A stretch of 64,000 bases of DNA from Jiella pelagia (GTDB taxonomy: Bacteria > Pseudomonadota > Alphaproteobacteria > Rhizobiales > Rhizobiaceae): positions 4,878,001 to 4,942,000 of the forward strand of contig NZ_CP114029.1 in assembly GCF_026898155.1 (NCBI RefSeq). Direction: 5' to 3'. Below are positions 7,403 through 16,355 of this stretch, piece after piece (within the stretch, counting starts at the first letter, position 1; each line of letters begins with the position of its first letter). Under the pieces are notes generated by a model that was not told where the DNA came from, did not search any database, and saw nothing but the letters and a program-made list of their open reading frames with translations. The translations under genes and the position numbers were made by a program.

Positions 7403-8350
7403 ATGGAGCAAACTTTGGAAAACGGACAACTGGCCTCACCTGATCTCCCCGACGAGGGAAGCCTGGTCGAAGGAGTGGATCGATTCTTTCGCACGCAGAT
7501 GATCGAAGTCGATGATCTTCATCGACGGAGCGATGCGCGGCCGCTAAACGACGAATTCGTCGCCTCTCTCGCGGACAGCGTTCGGGACCAAGGACTGATC
7601 AATCCCCTTCTCGTTCGCGCTGTGACTGACGGTTACGAGATTATTGCGGGCAGTCATAGATTCGCAGCATGCGACGCGGTGGGCATGCGCTCCATTCCTT
7701 GTTGTGTGGTTGAAAGCGAGGACGCCCATGCTGAACTCCGGATGATCGACGAAAACCTCGTTCGCAACGCACTGACGCCGAGTCAGCAGGCAGAGCAGCT
7801 GAGCCGCCGCAAAGCGCTCTACCAGCAACTGTTTCCGGAGACGCGACTCGGCGAATATCGAGGAAATCAGCACAGTTCTGGTGTTCGCCAAATTGGCGAA
7901 CACCAAAATCGCTTCTCTGTTGACGCCTCGGTGAAAACGGGGCTTAGCGAGCGGACAATTGATCGCGCCGTTCAGCGCGGCGAACGTATTGTCGAAGCTG
8001 CGCACCACGCCCTTCAAGGCACCCGCCTCGATCGCGGCAGCTATCTCGATGAGTTGGCGAAAGTCGAACCGGACGAACAGTTACAGAAAGTCGGCCGCGA
8101 CCTCGCGGCGCTCGAAGAATCCGCAGTGTCTCGTCGAAAACGTAAGCGGGTGCACGGCGGAAACTCTGCGGTTCTCGACGGGCCAGCGTCGGTTTATGCA
8201 ACATTGCTTGCTGTTGCAGATCGCATCGATGAGATGGATATCGGGGCGGTCATGGAAAGCTGCCCAACCAGCGAAAAAGCCGCCTTCTGCCAACGCCTGC
8301 GCGGCATGATCAGCCGGCTTTCTGACATCGCAGATAAGGCATCGCTATGA
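7403..8350 (+). CDS. ParB/Sulfiredoxin-fold N-terminal domain protein (plasmid-type)
   Basis: The product is 315 aa from the ATG at 7403; an earlier in-frame ATG at 7367 is possible. Residues about 25-110 form a ParB N-terminal domain: LNDEFVASLADSVRDQGLIN, PLLVRAV, YEIIAGSHRFAACDAVG and IDENLVRNALTPSQQAEQLS are the box I-II features of the CTP-binding fold. A HTH region follows (TGLSERTIDRAVQRGERI), then a helical C-terminus. Such proteins occur on plasmids and phages for partition or regulation. No ParA is seen nearby. The gene overlaps the next small gene in an ATGA and lies just upstream of the Rep-like gene, supporting a plasmid-derived module. Confidence 0.8.
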   Translation: MEQTLENGQLASPDLPDEGSLVEGVDRFFRTQMIEVDDLHRRSDARPLNDEFVASLADSVRDQGLINPLLVRAVTDGYEIIAGSHRFAACDAVGMRSIPCCVVESEDAHAELRMIDENLVRNALTPSQQAEQLSRRKALYQQLFPETRLGEYRGNQHSSGVRQIGEHQNRFSVDASVKTGLSERTIDRAVQRGERIVEAAHHALQGTRLDRGSYLDELAKVEPDEQLQKVGRDLAALEESAVSRRKRKRVHGGNSAVLDGPASVYATLLAVADRIDEMDIGAVMESCPTSEKAAFCQRLRGMISRLSDIADKASL

Positions 8351-8586
8351 GCAAACAGAGATCCAAGACGGCTCAGAATAGATGGATGCCTTGGGAACGG
8401 GGCACCATGGAACTGCTTCGTCCAGATCGGCAATGTCGAATCTGGCCGCGGCCTCTCGCCATCAATTCCATCCTCAAGGAGAATGACTGGCGCGTCTTCG
8501 CCAGAACGACCGATCTCGTCCAAAAGCTTCAGATCAACCGCCGCGATCTCACTCTGGAAGCGGTTTTCTCGCGTCTCGACGGCTAG
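8347..8586 (+). CDS. Small unknown protein coupled to the ParB-domain gene
   Basis: The 79-aa basic product starts at an ATG inside the ATGA overlap with the preceding stop, a strong sign of co-translation. It is rich in Trp, Arg and Lys and is not recognised. After its TAG stop at 8584 the same frame stays open to 8706 (FAKLTKDQVEIRVV, NGTRLIRAHTHDLGQ), so the original protein may have been about 119 aa and broken by a stop. The opposite strand is also open here, but lacks a ribosome site and the coupling. Confidence 0.45.
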   Translation: MSKQRSKTAQNRWMPWERGTMELLRPDRQCRIWPRPLAINSILKENDWRVFARTTDLVQKLQINRRDLTLEAVFSRLDG

Positions 8587-8714
8587 CACCTGATGATTGT
8601 CGGCGATTTTGCTAAGTTGACCAAGGATCAGGTCGAGATCCGCGTCGTGTTCAAGCTGAACGGTACACGCTTGATCCGCGCCCACACCCACGATTTAGGT
8701 CAGTAACCTTTCCG

Positions 8715-8830
8715 GTGACGGGGAGACGCCCATTGCCGGATCCGGCCATTACTGTTGTCGTTGTCGACCGGTTCGTCCACCATTCCGCGATCTTCGATAT
8801 GAATGTCGAGAGCTATCGCCGCAAGACTTG
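8715..8830 (+). pseudogene. IS21-type IstB C-terminal fragment
   Basis: The frame reads GRRPLPDPAITVVVVDRFVH, then HHSAIFDMNVESYRRK, the typical end of IstB, the AAA+ helper of IS21-family transposons. The Walker motifs and everything upstream are missing, and after SYRRK the frame degenerates. It is a transposon scar between the ParB-type gene and the Rep-like gene. Confidence 0.7.
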
Positions 8831-9191
8831 CAAAGCGGTAGCTCCGACGCGATCGCGCCCTGCCTCAGTTGAGCGGACGGCGATTGTACGTACGCTTCAC
8901 TGCTGCATTGTCGCGGATTTCAACACATCATTTGGCGACTAACCGCCGAGATTCTCTGGCTCTCTGCGGGGAAAGTTTTGAAATGTAATAGCTAGTCACA
9001 GCAAATGTATGTGGTCGAAGAGGGAGGACCTGTCGGTCGGCATCGGTAGGACTGGCGGCGTGGCTCACCTTCGGGTTCCGGTACGACCATCATTATTATA
9101 TTTCGAAAACCCAATGACGATAAGCTTCTGCAAATTCAGGAAAAACGACAGAGTATGTGTGTAACTATCCGCAAAGGACGACGTATTTCCG
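8831..9191. other. Gap of about 360 bases; AT-rich section before rep
   Basis: No gene is seen. Positions about 9088-9175 are AT-rich relative to the surroundings and lie just before the replication-initiator-like gene, where an origin with iterons might be expected. I see no clear tandem iterons by eye. Confidence 0.3.
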
Positions 9192-9810
9192 ATGCCTCGC
9201 AGACAGAACCGTGCCCGCAGACGATTTCGCCCTGGAAACCAGGCGCCATGCCGCCTCGGCGAACTGACAGACGCCGCGGAATTCCGCCAGATCACATTCC
9301 GTACCCCGCGGCCCGTACATTATCTCGAGCGACTGCGCTATGTCGGGGAGCAGCCTCCGACCAAGACCGTTCAGGTTCTGCTCGAAGCGCTTCTTGCGGT
9401 GGCCATCGATGCGGATCGCTCGATGCGTCCTGCGTCGCACTTGGTTCCGTCGCGGGCAATTCTCGCCGTGTTAGGCAGGTCAGCCCGGAGAGGGGAGCTC
9501 GAGGTGGCCGTTGAGTCGCTGGGAGCAATGGTTCTTTCTATCGTCGACCTGAAGGAGAGGGAGGCATTTCGTCCGAAAGCTTTCAGGGCTTACGAAGATC
9601 GGCAGGGCAATCTCGTCAGCCGTAAACGCCGTCCATGGCGGCGGCGCCTGCCGTCGCCCACGGTGGGTTTTCTTCCGTTCGATTCTCTCGAACTGGTCGG
9701 ATCCGATATACGGTTTCAGGTTTCAGAGGTTCTGCGGCGAGCGCTGTCTGGCCAGCATCAGTATGGTTATCTCGATCTCGTCGCCATCTCGAATTTTCGC
9801 TCGATCTATA

Positions 9811-9819
9811 CACTCCCAC
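9811..9819. repeat. Left copy of the 9-bp target duplication CACTCCCAC
   Basis: CACTCCCAC at 9811-9819 is repeated exactly at 11219-11227, flanking the IS256-family element. A 9-bp duplication is within the 8-9 bp range usual for this family. Confidence 0.9.
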
Positions 9820-11218
9820 GGCCGTGTCCTTGGTGGTGGTGTAGGAGGCCGCGTGCGGAGCCTTCGGCGTAGCGCAGCGCGCGGCCGACGGTAGCGCTGG
9901 CGGTCATCGCCGATCTTCGAGAAGGTTCGGGTTGCAACACCTGGAACCTGAAACGGAGACGACGATGACCGACGAGAGAATGGCGCTGATCGAGCTGATT
10001 GAGAAGCAGGCCGACAGCGACTTCGTCCGCGACATGCTGGCCTTCGCTGCCGATCGCATCATGGAGATGGAAGTGGAAGCGCGCACGGGCGCCGCGAAGG
10101 GAGCGCGTTCGCCGTTGCGCGAGGTTCAGCGGAACGGCTATCGGGATCGCGACTGGGATACCCGCGCCGGAAGGATCGCGCTGGAGATCCCGAAGCTGCG
10201 CAAGGGGAGCTACTTCCCGAGCTTTCTCGAACCACGCAGGACAGCCGAGAAGGCTTTGGTGGCCGTGATCCAGGAAGCCTATGTCCAAGGCATCTCGACA
10301 CGCTCGGTCGACGATCTGGTAAAGGCCATGGGCGCCGGTGGGATGTCGAAGAGCCAAGTCAGTCGCCTCTGCGCCGACATCGACGAACGGGTGAACGTCT
10401 TCCTCTCGCGGCCGCTGGAAGGCGCCTGGCCCTATCTCTGGCTCGACGCGACCTATGTGAAGGTGCGCGAGGGCGGCAGGATCGTCAGCCGTGCCGTGAT
10501 AATCGCCGTGGCGGTCAACAACGACGGCAAGCGCGAGGTCTTGGGCGTCGCGACCGGCCCGTCCGAAGCCGAGACGTTTTGGACCGAGTTCCTGCGATCT
10601 CTGGCCGACCGCGGCCTGCGCGGCGTGAAGCTGGTCATTGCTGACGACCACAAGGGCCTGCGCGCCGCCGCCCGCCGGGTGTTCAACGCCACCCACCAGC
10701 GTTGCCGCATTCACTGGATGAGGAACGCGCTTGCCCATGCGCCGACGAAGCAGCGCATGGCGGTGGCGGCGATGCTGAAGACGATCTTCGCCCAGGAAAC
10801 CAAGGCCGACGCCGAGAACCAGTGGGAAGTCGTTGCCGACGCTCTCCGGGAGAAACAGCCCAAGCTCGGAGCCTTGATGGACGCCTCCCGCGACGACGTG
10901 CTGGCCTATATGTCCTTCCCACGCGAGCACTGGGCCCAGATCGCGTCGACGAACCCACTGGAACGGGTGAACCGCGAGGTGAAACGGCGGTCCGACGTCA
11001 TCGGAATCTTTCCCAACGACGAGGCCATCGTCCGCCTCGTCGGCGCCCTGATGCTCGAGACGAACGACGAGTGGGCCGTGGCGCGACGCTACATGAGCCT
11101 TGAAACGCTGGCCCGCATCACCGACAATCCTACCATCAGACTGCCCGCCGTGGCAGCCTGATCAGCCTCGGACTTCTCCGAAGGTCGGCGCTCATACACC
11201 ATCCCCGGGGACATGATC
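9820..11218 (+). mobile_element. IS256-family insertion sequence, complete (1399 bp)
   Basis: The element carries one transposase gene and imperfect terminal inverted repeats: the left end begins GGCCGTGTCCTTGGTGGTGG and the right end, read inward on the other strand, begins GATCATGTCCCCGGGGATGG. A perfect 9-bp target duplication (CACTCCCAC) shows recent insertion. It interrupts the replication-initiator-like gene. Confidence 0.93.
9965..11161 (+). CDS. IS256-family DDE transposase
   Basis: The product is 398 aa from the ATG at 9965, preceded by a purine-rich ribosome site; an ATG 11 codons upstream is also in frame. It has the Mutator/IS256 core: Asp161 in YLWLDATYVKV, Asp227 in VIADDHKG and Glu333 in STNPLERVNREVKRR, plus the CRIHWMRN motif typical of the family between the second Asp and the Glu. 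Length matches the family (about 400 aa). It is intact and probably active. Codon use is like the neighbouring genes. Confidence 0.95.
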   Translation: MTDERMALIELIEKQADSDFVRDMLAFAADRIMEMEVEARTGAAKGARSPLREVQRNGYRDRDWDTRAGRIALEIPKLRKGSYFPSFLEPRRTAEKALVAVIQEAYVQGISTRSVDDLVKAMGAGGMSKSQVSRLCADIDERVNVFLSRPLEGAWPYLWLDATYVKVREGGRIVSRAVIIAVAVNNDGKREVLGVATGPSEAETFWTEFLRSLADRGLRGVKLVIADDHKGLRAAARRVFNATHQRCRIHWMRNALAHAPTKQRMAVAAMLKTIFAQETKADAENQWEVVADALREKQPKLGALMDASRDDVLAYMSFPREHWAQIASTNPLERVNREVKRRSDVIGIFPNDEAIVRLVGALMLETNDEWAVARRYMSLETLARITDNPTIRLPAVAA

Positions 11219-11227
11219 CACTCCCAC
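11219..11227. repeat. Right copy of the 9-bp target duplication CACTCCCAC
   Basis: This is identical to 9811-9819 and marks the right edge of the IS256-family insertion. Confidence 0.9.
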
Positions 11228-12270
11228 TGTACCGCCTGATCGTATCTCGAACGCGGGAGATGCGGACGAAGGTGCCCGACGGGACAGGTGTTTCCGTATC
11301 ATTTCGAATTGAAGATCTAGCTGAAAACGCTTCATACAGGCGTCAGGGGGGCGGGTTCGCAGCCCAGATCAAACGAACCGTTATCGACGCCGCGATGCGG
11401 GATTTTTCCCGGCCGCGGCGTCCTGGGGAAGAACGCGACGAGCCAAACTTGCCGATTAGCGTCCGTACGGTCGGCGATTTTGCCGCATTCTTCGTTCAGA
11501 TCGAGTTGCCGTCGGTCGAACGCCTACCATTCTTGCGTCGCCAGACATACGATTCCGGATCAGTGCGGCGGGTTTCGCCAAGAGACGATCCCCGGTTCCA
11601 GATCCCTGTCGGCGTCCTTCTGAAAATTGAAAGGCAATACAATGTCGTCGACAGTTGTGCGGCGAACGCCTGGCTGATCGCGTTGCATGAAATGGAGACG
11701 AAGTCGGATTTTACCGGAAATGCCAGAAAACGGAGGCTGCGCGGGTACGGGCTCCGGAAGGCATTGGAATCCCAGCCCCTCCGGCAAGTCCTTTATGAGT
11801 TCCTCGTAGAGGAGGCGATCAGGCCGGATTTGCTCGATACCGAAAAAGCGAACCATCTCTCCGTTCAGAACGCTCGGGATGCGGCGGAATTCAGATACCG
11901 CGTCCATGCGGTGGGGCTGGACGAAGCTACGGTCGAAAGAGAAGCCAAGGCCGACGCTCTTCGTAGGCAAGTTGTTTTGATGGAGCGCGGCAGGATCCGA
12001 ATGCGTGATGCTCTTCCGTCACTACCGTCGGACATGACCTTGGCGGAGGTCGAGTATGAAGTGGCTGTGCGATGCACGGGCTGCAACCGGATCGACTATC
12101 CCGGCGGAATGGAAGCCGAAATATTTCCCCAAAGGACTGTGCGCGAGTCGTTGAGCTTCTGGCAAGAGGTAAGAGGTTGTGAGGCTGACTGCAACCTCTA
12201 CGCCGTTCGAATTGATAAAAACCGGAGGTATGTCGACGAAAAGGGAAGTTCAGCAGTTCCTGGCCGCTGA

Positions 12271-12602
12271 AAATTTAGGCCAGAGCAATTCTCATTGTTA
12301 GTGTCTAGGCCTATCCGTCGGGGGTGTGACCATCGTCTAGCACTACTTTGGCACTTTAGTTTCACTTGGTTTTGTCAAGAGTCTATCGCAGTGTGGGCAC
12401 CGCAACGGTGCAGGTGGTGGCGAGCGAGCGAAGTGGTCAAGCATGGAAATGCTCTATGAGGGCGACCTGCCTTCCCACGACCGCATGCGGCTCTACGACG
12501 ACAATCTGAGCTAATACTGGTGGATGACCGACCCCATGTCGAACTCGATGCGCTTGTGGCGGGTCGGCAGTTGCCGGCACCGAACATCTGATACCGGCCC
12601 GC
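12271..12602. other. Gap of about 330 bases; unrecognised coding scrap
   Basis: Near 12443-12515 the plus strand reads EMLYEGDLPSHDRMRLYDDN, then a stop, then YWWMTDPMSNSMRLWRV. This looks like a fragment of a former protein, but I do not recognise it. A short hairpin (GCACCG-CAA-CGGTGC) lies at about 12399-12413. No intact gene is present. Confidence 0.35.
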
Positions 12603-12770
12603 TCATGAACTGACCGCTTTAATGTACGGGTAGTTGCAGAGGGACCGGATGCGGCTTGGATCTCTGGTGGCGCGGTTCCAGGCATCGCAGCAAGCGTCGA
12701 TGATGGCTTGCCTGTCGCGGAAGACGCACAGGCTGAGGGAGGTCTCGCGCAGATTGAGCCAAAGTATAAA
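12603..12770 (-). pseudogene. IS630-type transposase C-terminal fragment
   Basis: The leftward frame reads NLRETSLSLCVFRDRQAIID, then ACCDAWNRATRDPSRIRSLC and a stop, the pattern of the C-terminal tail of IS630-family transposases (acidic-AW-DP-IRSL). The DDE domain is absent and the sequence upstream of about 12770 is unrelated. It is a transposon scar. Confidence 0.7.
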
Positions 12771-12973
12771 ATGGATAAGATCCCTGATCCCGTCAGGACA
12801 TCCGATGCAGATCTCACTATGCCGCTTAAATAACTGTTTGTATTAATCGACGCATGGGTATGGTTTAATTCTGCATATCCCTGGTTTGGCGATGAAATCA
12901 ACGATTCCGGAGAAAATCTTAAGAGCACTCGCACGCCGATTGTCGCGCTTCGTCCATTTCCTGTCCATCAGTA

Positions 12974-13387
12974 TCAGCCGTCGTTGTCGCGGCTCAGCGC
13001 TTGGGCCGTGACCTTGCCCTTCGGAGTCAGCTCGTAAAGGCCGCGCTGCTTCTCGACCCGCGTGACATAGCCGCGGCGTTCCAGCTCGCCCACCCTCGCA
13101 TACGCGGTTTGCTTGGGAATTCCCAGTTTGCTGACGATTTCGCCCAGCATGCCGCGACCGCCCAGATTGGCAAGAGCAACGAGGGTGGCGGCCTTGGGCA
13201 CGGTCATCCCTGGCTCTGATTCCAGGATCGACCGCTTGTCGAATTCGGACCGCCCCAGAACGTCCTTGACGCAGATCGAGATCAGCTCGTCACGGGGGAT
13301 GGACGCATGGGTCTCCCGGCGGGTCTCGTAGAGATCGAGGACGTCGCGCGTCAGGTAGACTAGAGCGTTGACCATCTGAGGGTGCAT
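12974..13387 (-). CDS. Winged-helix (MarR-like) transcriptional regulator
   Basis: The 137-aa product has an N-terminal helical segment and a C-terminal winged helix at about residues 62-130: TVPKAATLVALANLGGRGM, EIVSKLGIPKQTAYARVGEL and ERRGYVTRVEKQRGLYELTP. The last segment is the classic turn-strand wing with a TPKGK end. It should bind DNA as a dimer. The ligand and targets are unknown. It stands alone between transposon scars, with a GGAG ribosome site 8-11 bases before the ATG. Confidence 0.72.
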   Translation of the reverse strand: MHPQMVNALVYLTRDVLDLYETRRETHASIPRDELISICVKDVLGRSEFDKRSILESEPGMTVPKAATLVALANLGGRGMLGEIVSKLGIPKQTAYARVGELERRGYVTRVEKQRGLYELTPKGKVTAQALSRDNDG

Positions 13388-13724
13388 GGGGAGGCTCCTT
13401 CGGGACTGTCCATGGCCGCTATCGTCTGCGGCCTCACCCGTCCGCCTATACCATGTACGAATACTTGGAAAGGGACTCTTGACGGATCAGTCGCCGATCC
13501 GTAGGCGAAAAAGTAGCTCCGAATGGTACTTGAAGACGCACCCGGCAACGAAGGAACTGCACGTGCTCCGCAAGTACCTTATCGAATTCGGCCAGAAGGA
13601 CCTTCTCGTCGCCGCTCCGCAGGCCCCGTTTCTCTGTGAAAGATTATCACCCACCTCGCCACCGTGGACAAAACGTCCCAGGTAAGCGCCACCCAGGCGT
13701 TCCACTTCATCCAACAGGAAGGTC
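13388..13724. other. Gap of about 340 bases left of the IS3 element
   Basis: Fragments such as THPATKELHVLRKYLIEFGQ and VDKTSQVSATQAFHFIQQEG are readable on the plus strand in different frames, so this may be a decayed gene that received the IS3 insertion. I do not recognise a family and see no intact frame across it. Confidence 0.3.
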
Positions 13725-14070
13725 AGAGGTGGCTCGGCCAATCTGCACAGCGGGCTGAGTGGATTGTCTGCCTGAAGGCGGCCAGGATGACCGTGATCAG
13801 GAGAGACGATGACAAAGAGACCCAGGCGGAACCACAACCCGGCCTTCAAGGCGAAGGTGGCGCTCGCTGCGGTGCGCGGCGAGAAGACACTTGCCGAGCT
13901 GGCACAGCAGTTTGATGTGCATCCCAATCAGATTACGCAGTGGCGTTCCCAGCTCCTGGAAGGTGCCGCCGGTGTCTTTGGGCCGGAAGCGGCTGCGATT
14001 GCCGCGGCGCCGACGGTCGACGTGAAGACGCTGCATGCCAAGATCGGGGAGCTGACGCTGGCGAACGATT

Positions 14071-15420
14071 TTATGGAATGGCTCGCCCCTTTCCCTCGGC
14101 GCATGATTGCGTCGTCGATCAGGATGGCACGAAGGCAAGCTTATGAATGAGATCAGGGTCCTTGGTATCGATCTTGGAAAGGACATTTGCAGCGTCGTCG
14201 GTCTGGACGAAACCGGAAAAGTGCTGCTGCGGCGCCGGATGCGTCGGGACAACGTGCTGAAGCTGGCGGATAGAATGCCGGACTGCGTGATGGCGATGGA
14301 AGCCTGTTGTGGAGCCCATCATCTCGGTCGACAGCTTCGCGAGCAGGGCCACGATGTACGGCTGATGTCGCCGGAATATGTTCGTCCTTACGTGAAGGCG
14401 CAGAAAAATGACGATCGGGATGCAGAGGCGATAGCGGAAGCCGCGACCCGCCCCACGATGCGCTTCGTCGATTTGAAGAGCGACGAGCAGCTCGATATGC
14501 AAATTCTGCATCGGGCCCGGGATCGTCTCGTCGGCGAGCGCACGACGCTGATCAACCAGCTTCGGGCGATCCTGCTCGAGCGAGGGATTGTGATTGCGAA
14601 AGGGCGAAGCACGCTGGAGCGCCAGCTTGACCAACTCCTCGCGGGCGAAATGGCGATTAGCCGCCGGATCCGGGAGCTGATCGAAGATATGCGGGACGAG
14701 TGGCGCGCCCTCGATGACCGGATCGGCGCCCTCGATACGGAGTTCGCGGACCTCGCCCGCACGGATGGGTCGATGAAGCTGCTGTCGACAATCCCGGGGA
14801 TCGGTCCTTTGAACGCGACCGCCTTCGTAGCCTCGGTCGGAAAGGCCGAGACGTTTAATCGTGGCCGCGATCTTGCGGCGTGGCTCGGTCTTGTTCCTCG
14901 ACAGATGACGACCGGAGGAAAGCCGCGGCTCCTGGGGATCACCAAACGCGGCAACGGGTACCTCCGGCGGATGCTGATACACGGAGCGCGAGCGGCCCTG
15001 CCGTCGCTGTCCAAGGGCAAGACACTGATGGGCGAGTCGCTGCGGGGATTGCTGTCGCGAGCGCACAAGAACACGGCCATCGTCGCGTTGGCCGCCAAGA
15101 TGGCAAGGATCATCTGGGCGGTATTGAGAACCGGGCGGCCCTTCGACCTGAAGGCGATCCCGTCGGCCGCATAATCGAGTTCGGCTGGAGGGGAGACTTT
15201 CTGGCCAGCGTTGTCTGCGAGTGGACTGAAAAGATGGCCTGACAGTCGAACGGTGTGCCGAGATCCTGATCCAAAAAATGGCGTCTGACGCCGACGATTT
15301 TATGAGGACCGGTACGCGCGGAAGCTCCATCTTGGCCGGGGCCAATCCCCGAGACCGGATACGTTGGCGCAGACTGAAGAGCCGGAAAAGAAATTCCTTG
15401 CAGTCGGGGCGAGCCATACG
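14071..15420 (+). mobile_element. IS110/IS1111-type element inserted in the IS3 orfA (1350 bp)
   Basis: Subterminal inverted repeats ATGGCTCGCCCC lie at 14078-14089 and, inverted, at 15406-15417. They sit 7 bases from the left end and 3 bases from the right end, the offsets I recall for the IS1111 subgroup. Removing exactly 14071-15420 rebuilds the uninterrupted orfA with no duplication, as expected for IS110-family recombination. Confidence 0.88.
14143..15174 (+). CDS. IS110-family DEDD transposase (IS1111 subgroup)
   Basis: The 343-aa protein starts MNEIRVLGIDLGKDICSVVG, the RuvC-like N-terminal domain with the first Asp of DEDD, followed by MAMEACCGAHH, PEYVRPYVKAQKNDDRDAEA and the C-terminal transposase_20 domain (STIPGIGPLNATAFVASVG, then AAWLGLVPRQMTTGGKPRLL and the GNGYLRRMLIHGARAA segment with the conserved Ser/Tyr region). 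Length matches the family (about 340 aa). It appears intact. The right non-coding segment (15175-15420) could hold the guide RNA recently described for IS110 elements, though in the IS1111 subgroup placement differs. Confidence 0.93.
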   Translation: MNEIRVLGIDLGKDICSVVGLDETGKVLLRRRMRRDNVLKLADRMPDCVMAMEACCGAHHLGRQLREQGHDVRLMSPEYVRPYVKAQKNDDRDAEAIAEAATRPTMRFVDLKSDEQLDMQILHRARDRLVGERTTLINQLRAILLERGIVIAKGRSTLERQLDQLLAGEMAISRRIRELIEDMRDEWRALDDRIGALDTEFADLARTDGSMKLLSTIPGIGPLNATAFVASVGKAETFNRGRDLAAWLGLVPRQMTTGGKPRLLGITKRGNGYLRRMLIHGARAALPSLSKGKTLMGESLRGLLSRAHKNTAIVALAAKMARIIWAVLRTGRPFDLKAIPSAA

Positions 15421-15469
15421 TTTTGGAAGGCGCGCTCGACAAGGTCGGACTGTTGCCGAGCGCAAAACG

Positions 15470-16294
15470 ATGATCGACCGGTCGCACGATCTGCCGATCG
15501 CCCGGCGGGCACGTGAACTCGGGATCAGCCGGGGGAGCGTCTACTACCTGCCGCGTTCGGTTCCCCCTGCCGACCTCGCGTTGATGCGGCGGATCGACGA
15601 GCTGCATCTGGAATATCCATTTGCCGGGAGCCGGATGCTACGCGACCTCCTCGCCGGGGAAGGCATTGTCGTCGGCCGCCTTCATGTCGCGACGCTGATG
15701 AAGCGACTGGCGATCGAGGCGATCTACCGCAGGCCGAACACCTCGAAACCAGCGCCGGGCCGCAAGATCTATCCCTATTTCCTGCGCAGGCTGCAAGTGA
15801 CGAGGGCCAATCAGGTCTGGGCGATGGACATCACCTACATCCCGATGGCCCGCGGCTTTGTCTATCTTGCCGCCGTCGTCGACTGGTTCAGCCGGCGGGT
15901 GCTGAGCTGGCGGCTGTCCATCACGATGCAAGCTGACTTCTGCATCGAGGCTGTAGAGGAGGCCATAGGCTGGTTCGGCAAGCCCGAGATCTTCAATACG
16001 GATCAAGGTTCGCAGTTCACCAGCATCGACTTCACGAAGGTCCTGATGGCCGAGGGCATCAAGATCAGCATGGACGGCAGAGGCGCCTGGCGCGACAACG
16101 TCTTCGTTGAGCGGCTCTGGAAGTCCGTGAAATACGAGGAGGTCTACCTCCGGGCCTATGAGACCGTCAGCCATGCCCGGGCATCGATCGGCAGATACCT
16201 GAAATTTTACAACGGACGACGCCCGCATTCGAGCTTGGGGCGGAGAACACCGGACCACGCCTACTTCAACCGGCCGCTTCTCGCAGCGGCCTAA
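15470..16294 (+). CDS. IS3-family transposase orfB (DDE integrase core)
   Basis: The 274-aa product starts MIDRSHDLPIARRARELGIS, overlapping the orfA stop in ATGA. It has the HTH_21 region (HLEYPFAGSRMLRDLLAGEG) and the rve core: Asp in VWAMDITYIPM, Asp in IFNTDQGSQFTS, and Glu in DNVFVERLWKSVKYEEVYL. It ends with YNGRRPHSSLGRRTPDHAYF, the usual IS3 tail. The protein itself is intact although its partner orfA is split. Confidence 0.94.
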   Translation: MIDRSHDLPIARRARELGISRGSVYYLPRSVPPADLALMRRIDELHLEYPFAGSRMLRDLLAGEGIVVGRLHVATLMKRLAIEAIYRRPNTSKPAPGRKIYPYFLRRLQVTRANQVWAMDITYIPMARGFVYLAAVVDWFSRRVLSWRLSITMQADFCIEAVEEAIGWFGKPEIFNTDQGSQFTSIDFTKVLMAEGIKISMDGRGAWRDNVFVERLWKSVKYEEVYLRAYETVSHARASIGRYLKFYNGRRPHSSLGRRTPDHAYFNRPLLAAA

Positions 16295-16355
16295 ACCCGG
16301 CAGGCAATCCACTTACCAGGCCGATGAGCCTGTTCAGACAAACCGAGCCACCTCT

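Larger units (their letters stand above)
9192..12270 (+). pseudogene. Replication-initiator-like gene split by an IS256-family element
   Basis: Two open segments, 9192-9819 and 11228-12270, belong to one gene. Removing the insertion and one copy of its 9-bp duplication (CACTCCCAC) joins them exactly in frame across the codons for SIYTLPLYRLIVSRTREM, giving 556 aa. The joined segment QYGYLDLVAISNFRSIYTLP followed by LYRLIVSRT resembles the winged-helix region of RepA/Rep_3-type plasmid initiators. A C-terminal part with two Cys (CTGCNRIDYPGG) is unrecognised. With a ParB-type gene just upstream, this looks like a plasmid replication module. As it stands the initiator is interrupted and should be dead unless the element excises. 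The family call is moderate; the interruption is certain. Confidence 0.65.
13809..15473 (+). pseudogene. IS3-family orfA (HTH protein), split by the IS110-type element
   Basis: The first part, 13809-14070, encodes MTKRPRRNHNPAFKAKVALA, then EKTLAELAQQFDVHPNQITQ and WRSQLLEGAAGVFG, the helix-turn-helix transposase OrfA of the IS3 family. The last codons lie at 15421-15473 (LEGALDKVGLLPSAKR, stop). Joining 14070 to 15421 gives an exact in-frame 104-aa protein across GELTLANDFLEGAL, the normal family sequence. The gene ends in an ATGA overlap with orfB. Interruption makes this copy of IS3 unable to produce a normal OrfAB. Confidence 0.9.
13725..16355 (+). mobile_element. IS3-family element, interrupted by a nested IS110-type element
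   Basis: The ends share AGAGGTGGCTCGG as terminal inverted repeats (13725 onward and, on the other strand, from 16355). The flanking 3-bp repeat GTC occurs at 13722-13724 and 16356-16358, the duplication size usual for IS3. Without the nested 1350-bp element the unit is 1281 bp, normal for the family. orfA and orfB are present, with orfA split. Confidence 0.9.

Noticed and set aside
8194..8691. 165-aa open frame on the minus strand
   Set aside because: It looks moderately protein-like (DADLDLILGQLSKIADNHQV), but it has no evident ribosome site and runs opposite both the ParB-type gene end and the ATGA-coupled small gene, which fit better.
12271..12602. A complete small gene after the rep-like gene
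   Set aside because: The protein-like stretch has an internal stop and no start with a ribosome site, so it is only a scrap.
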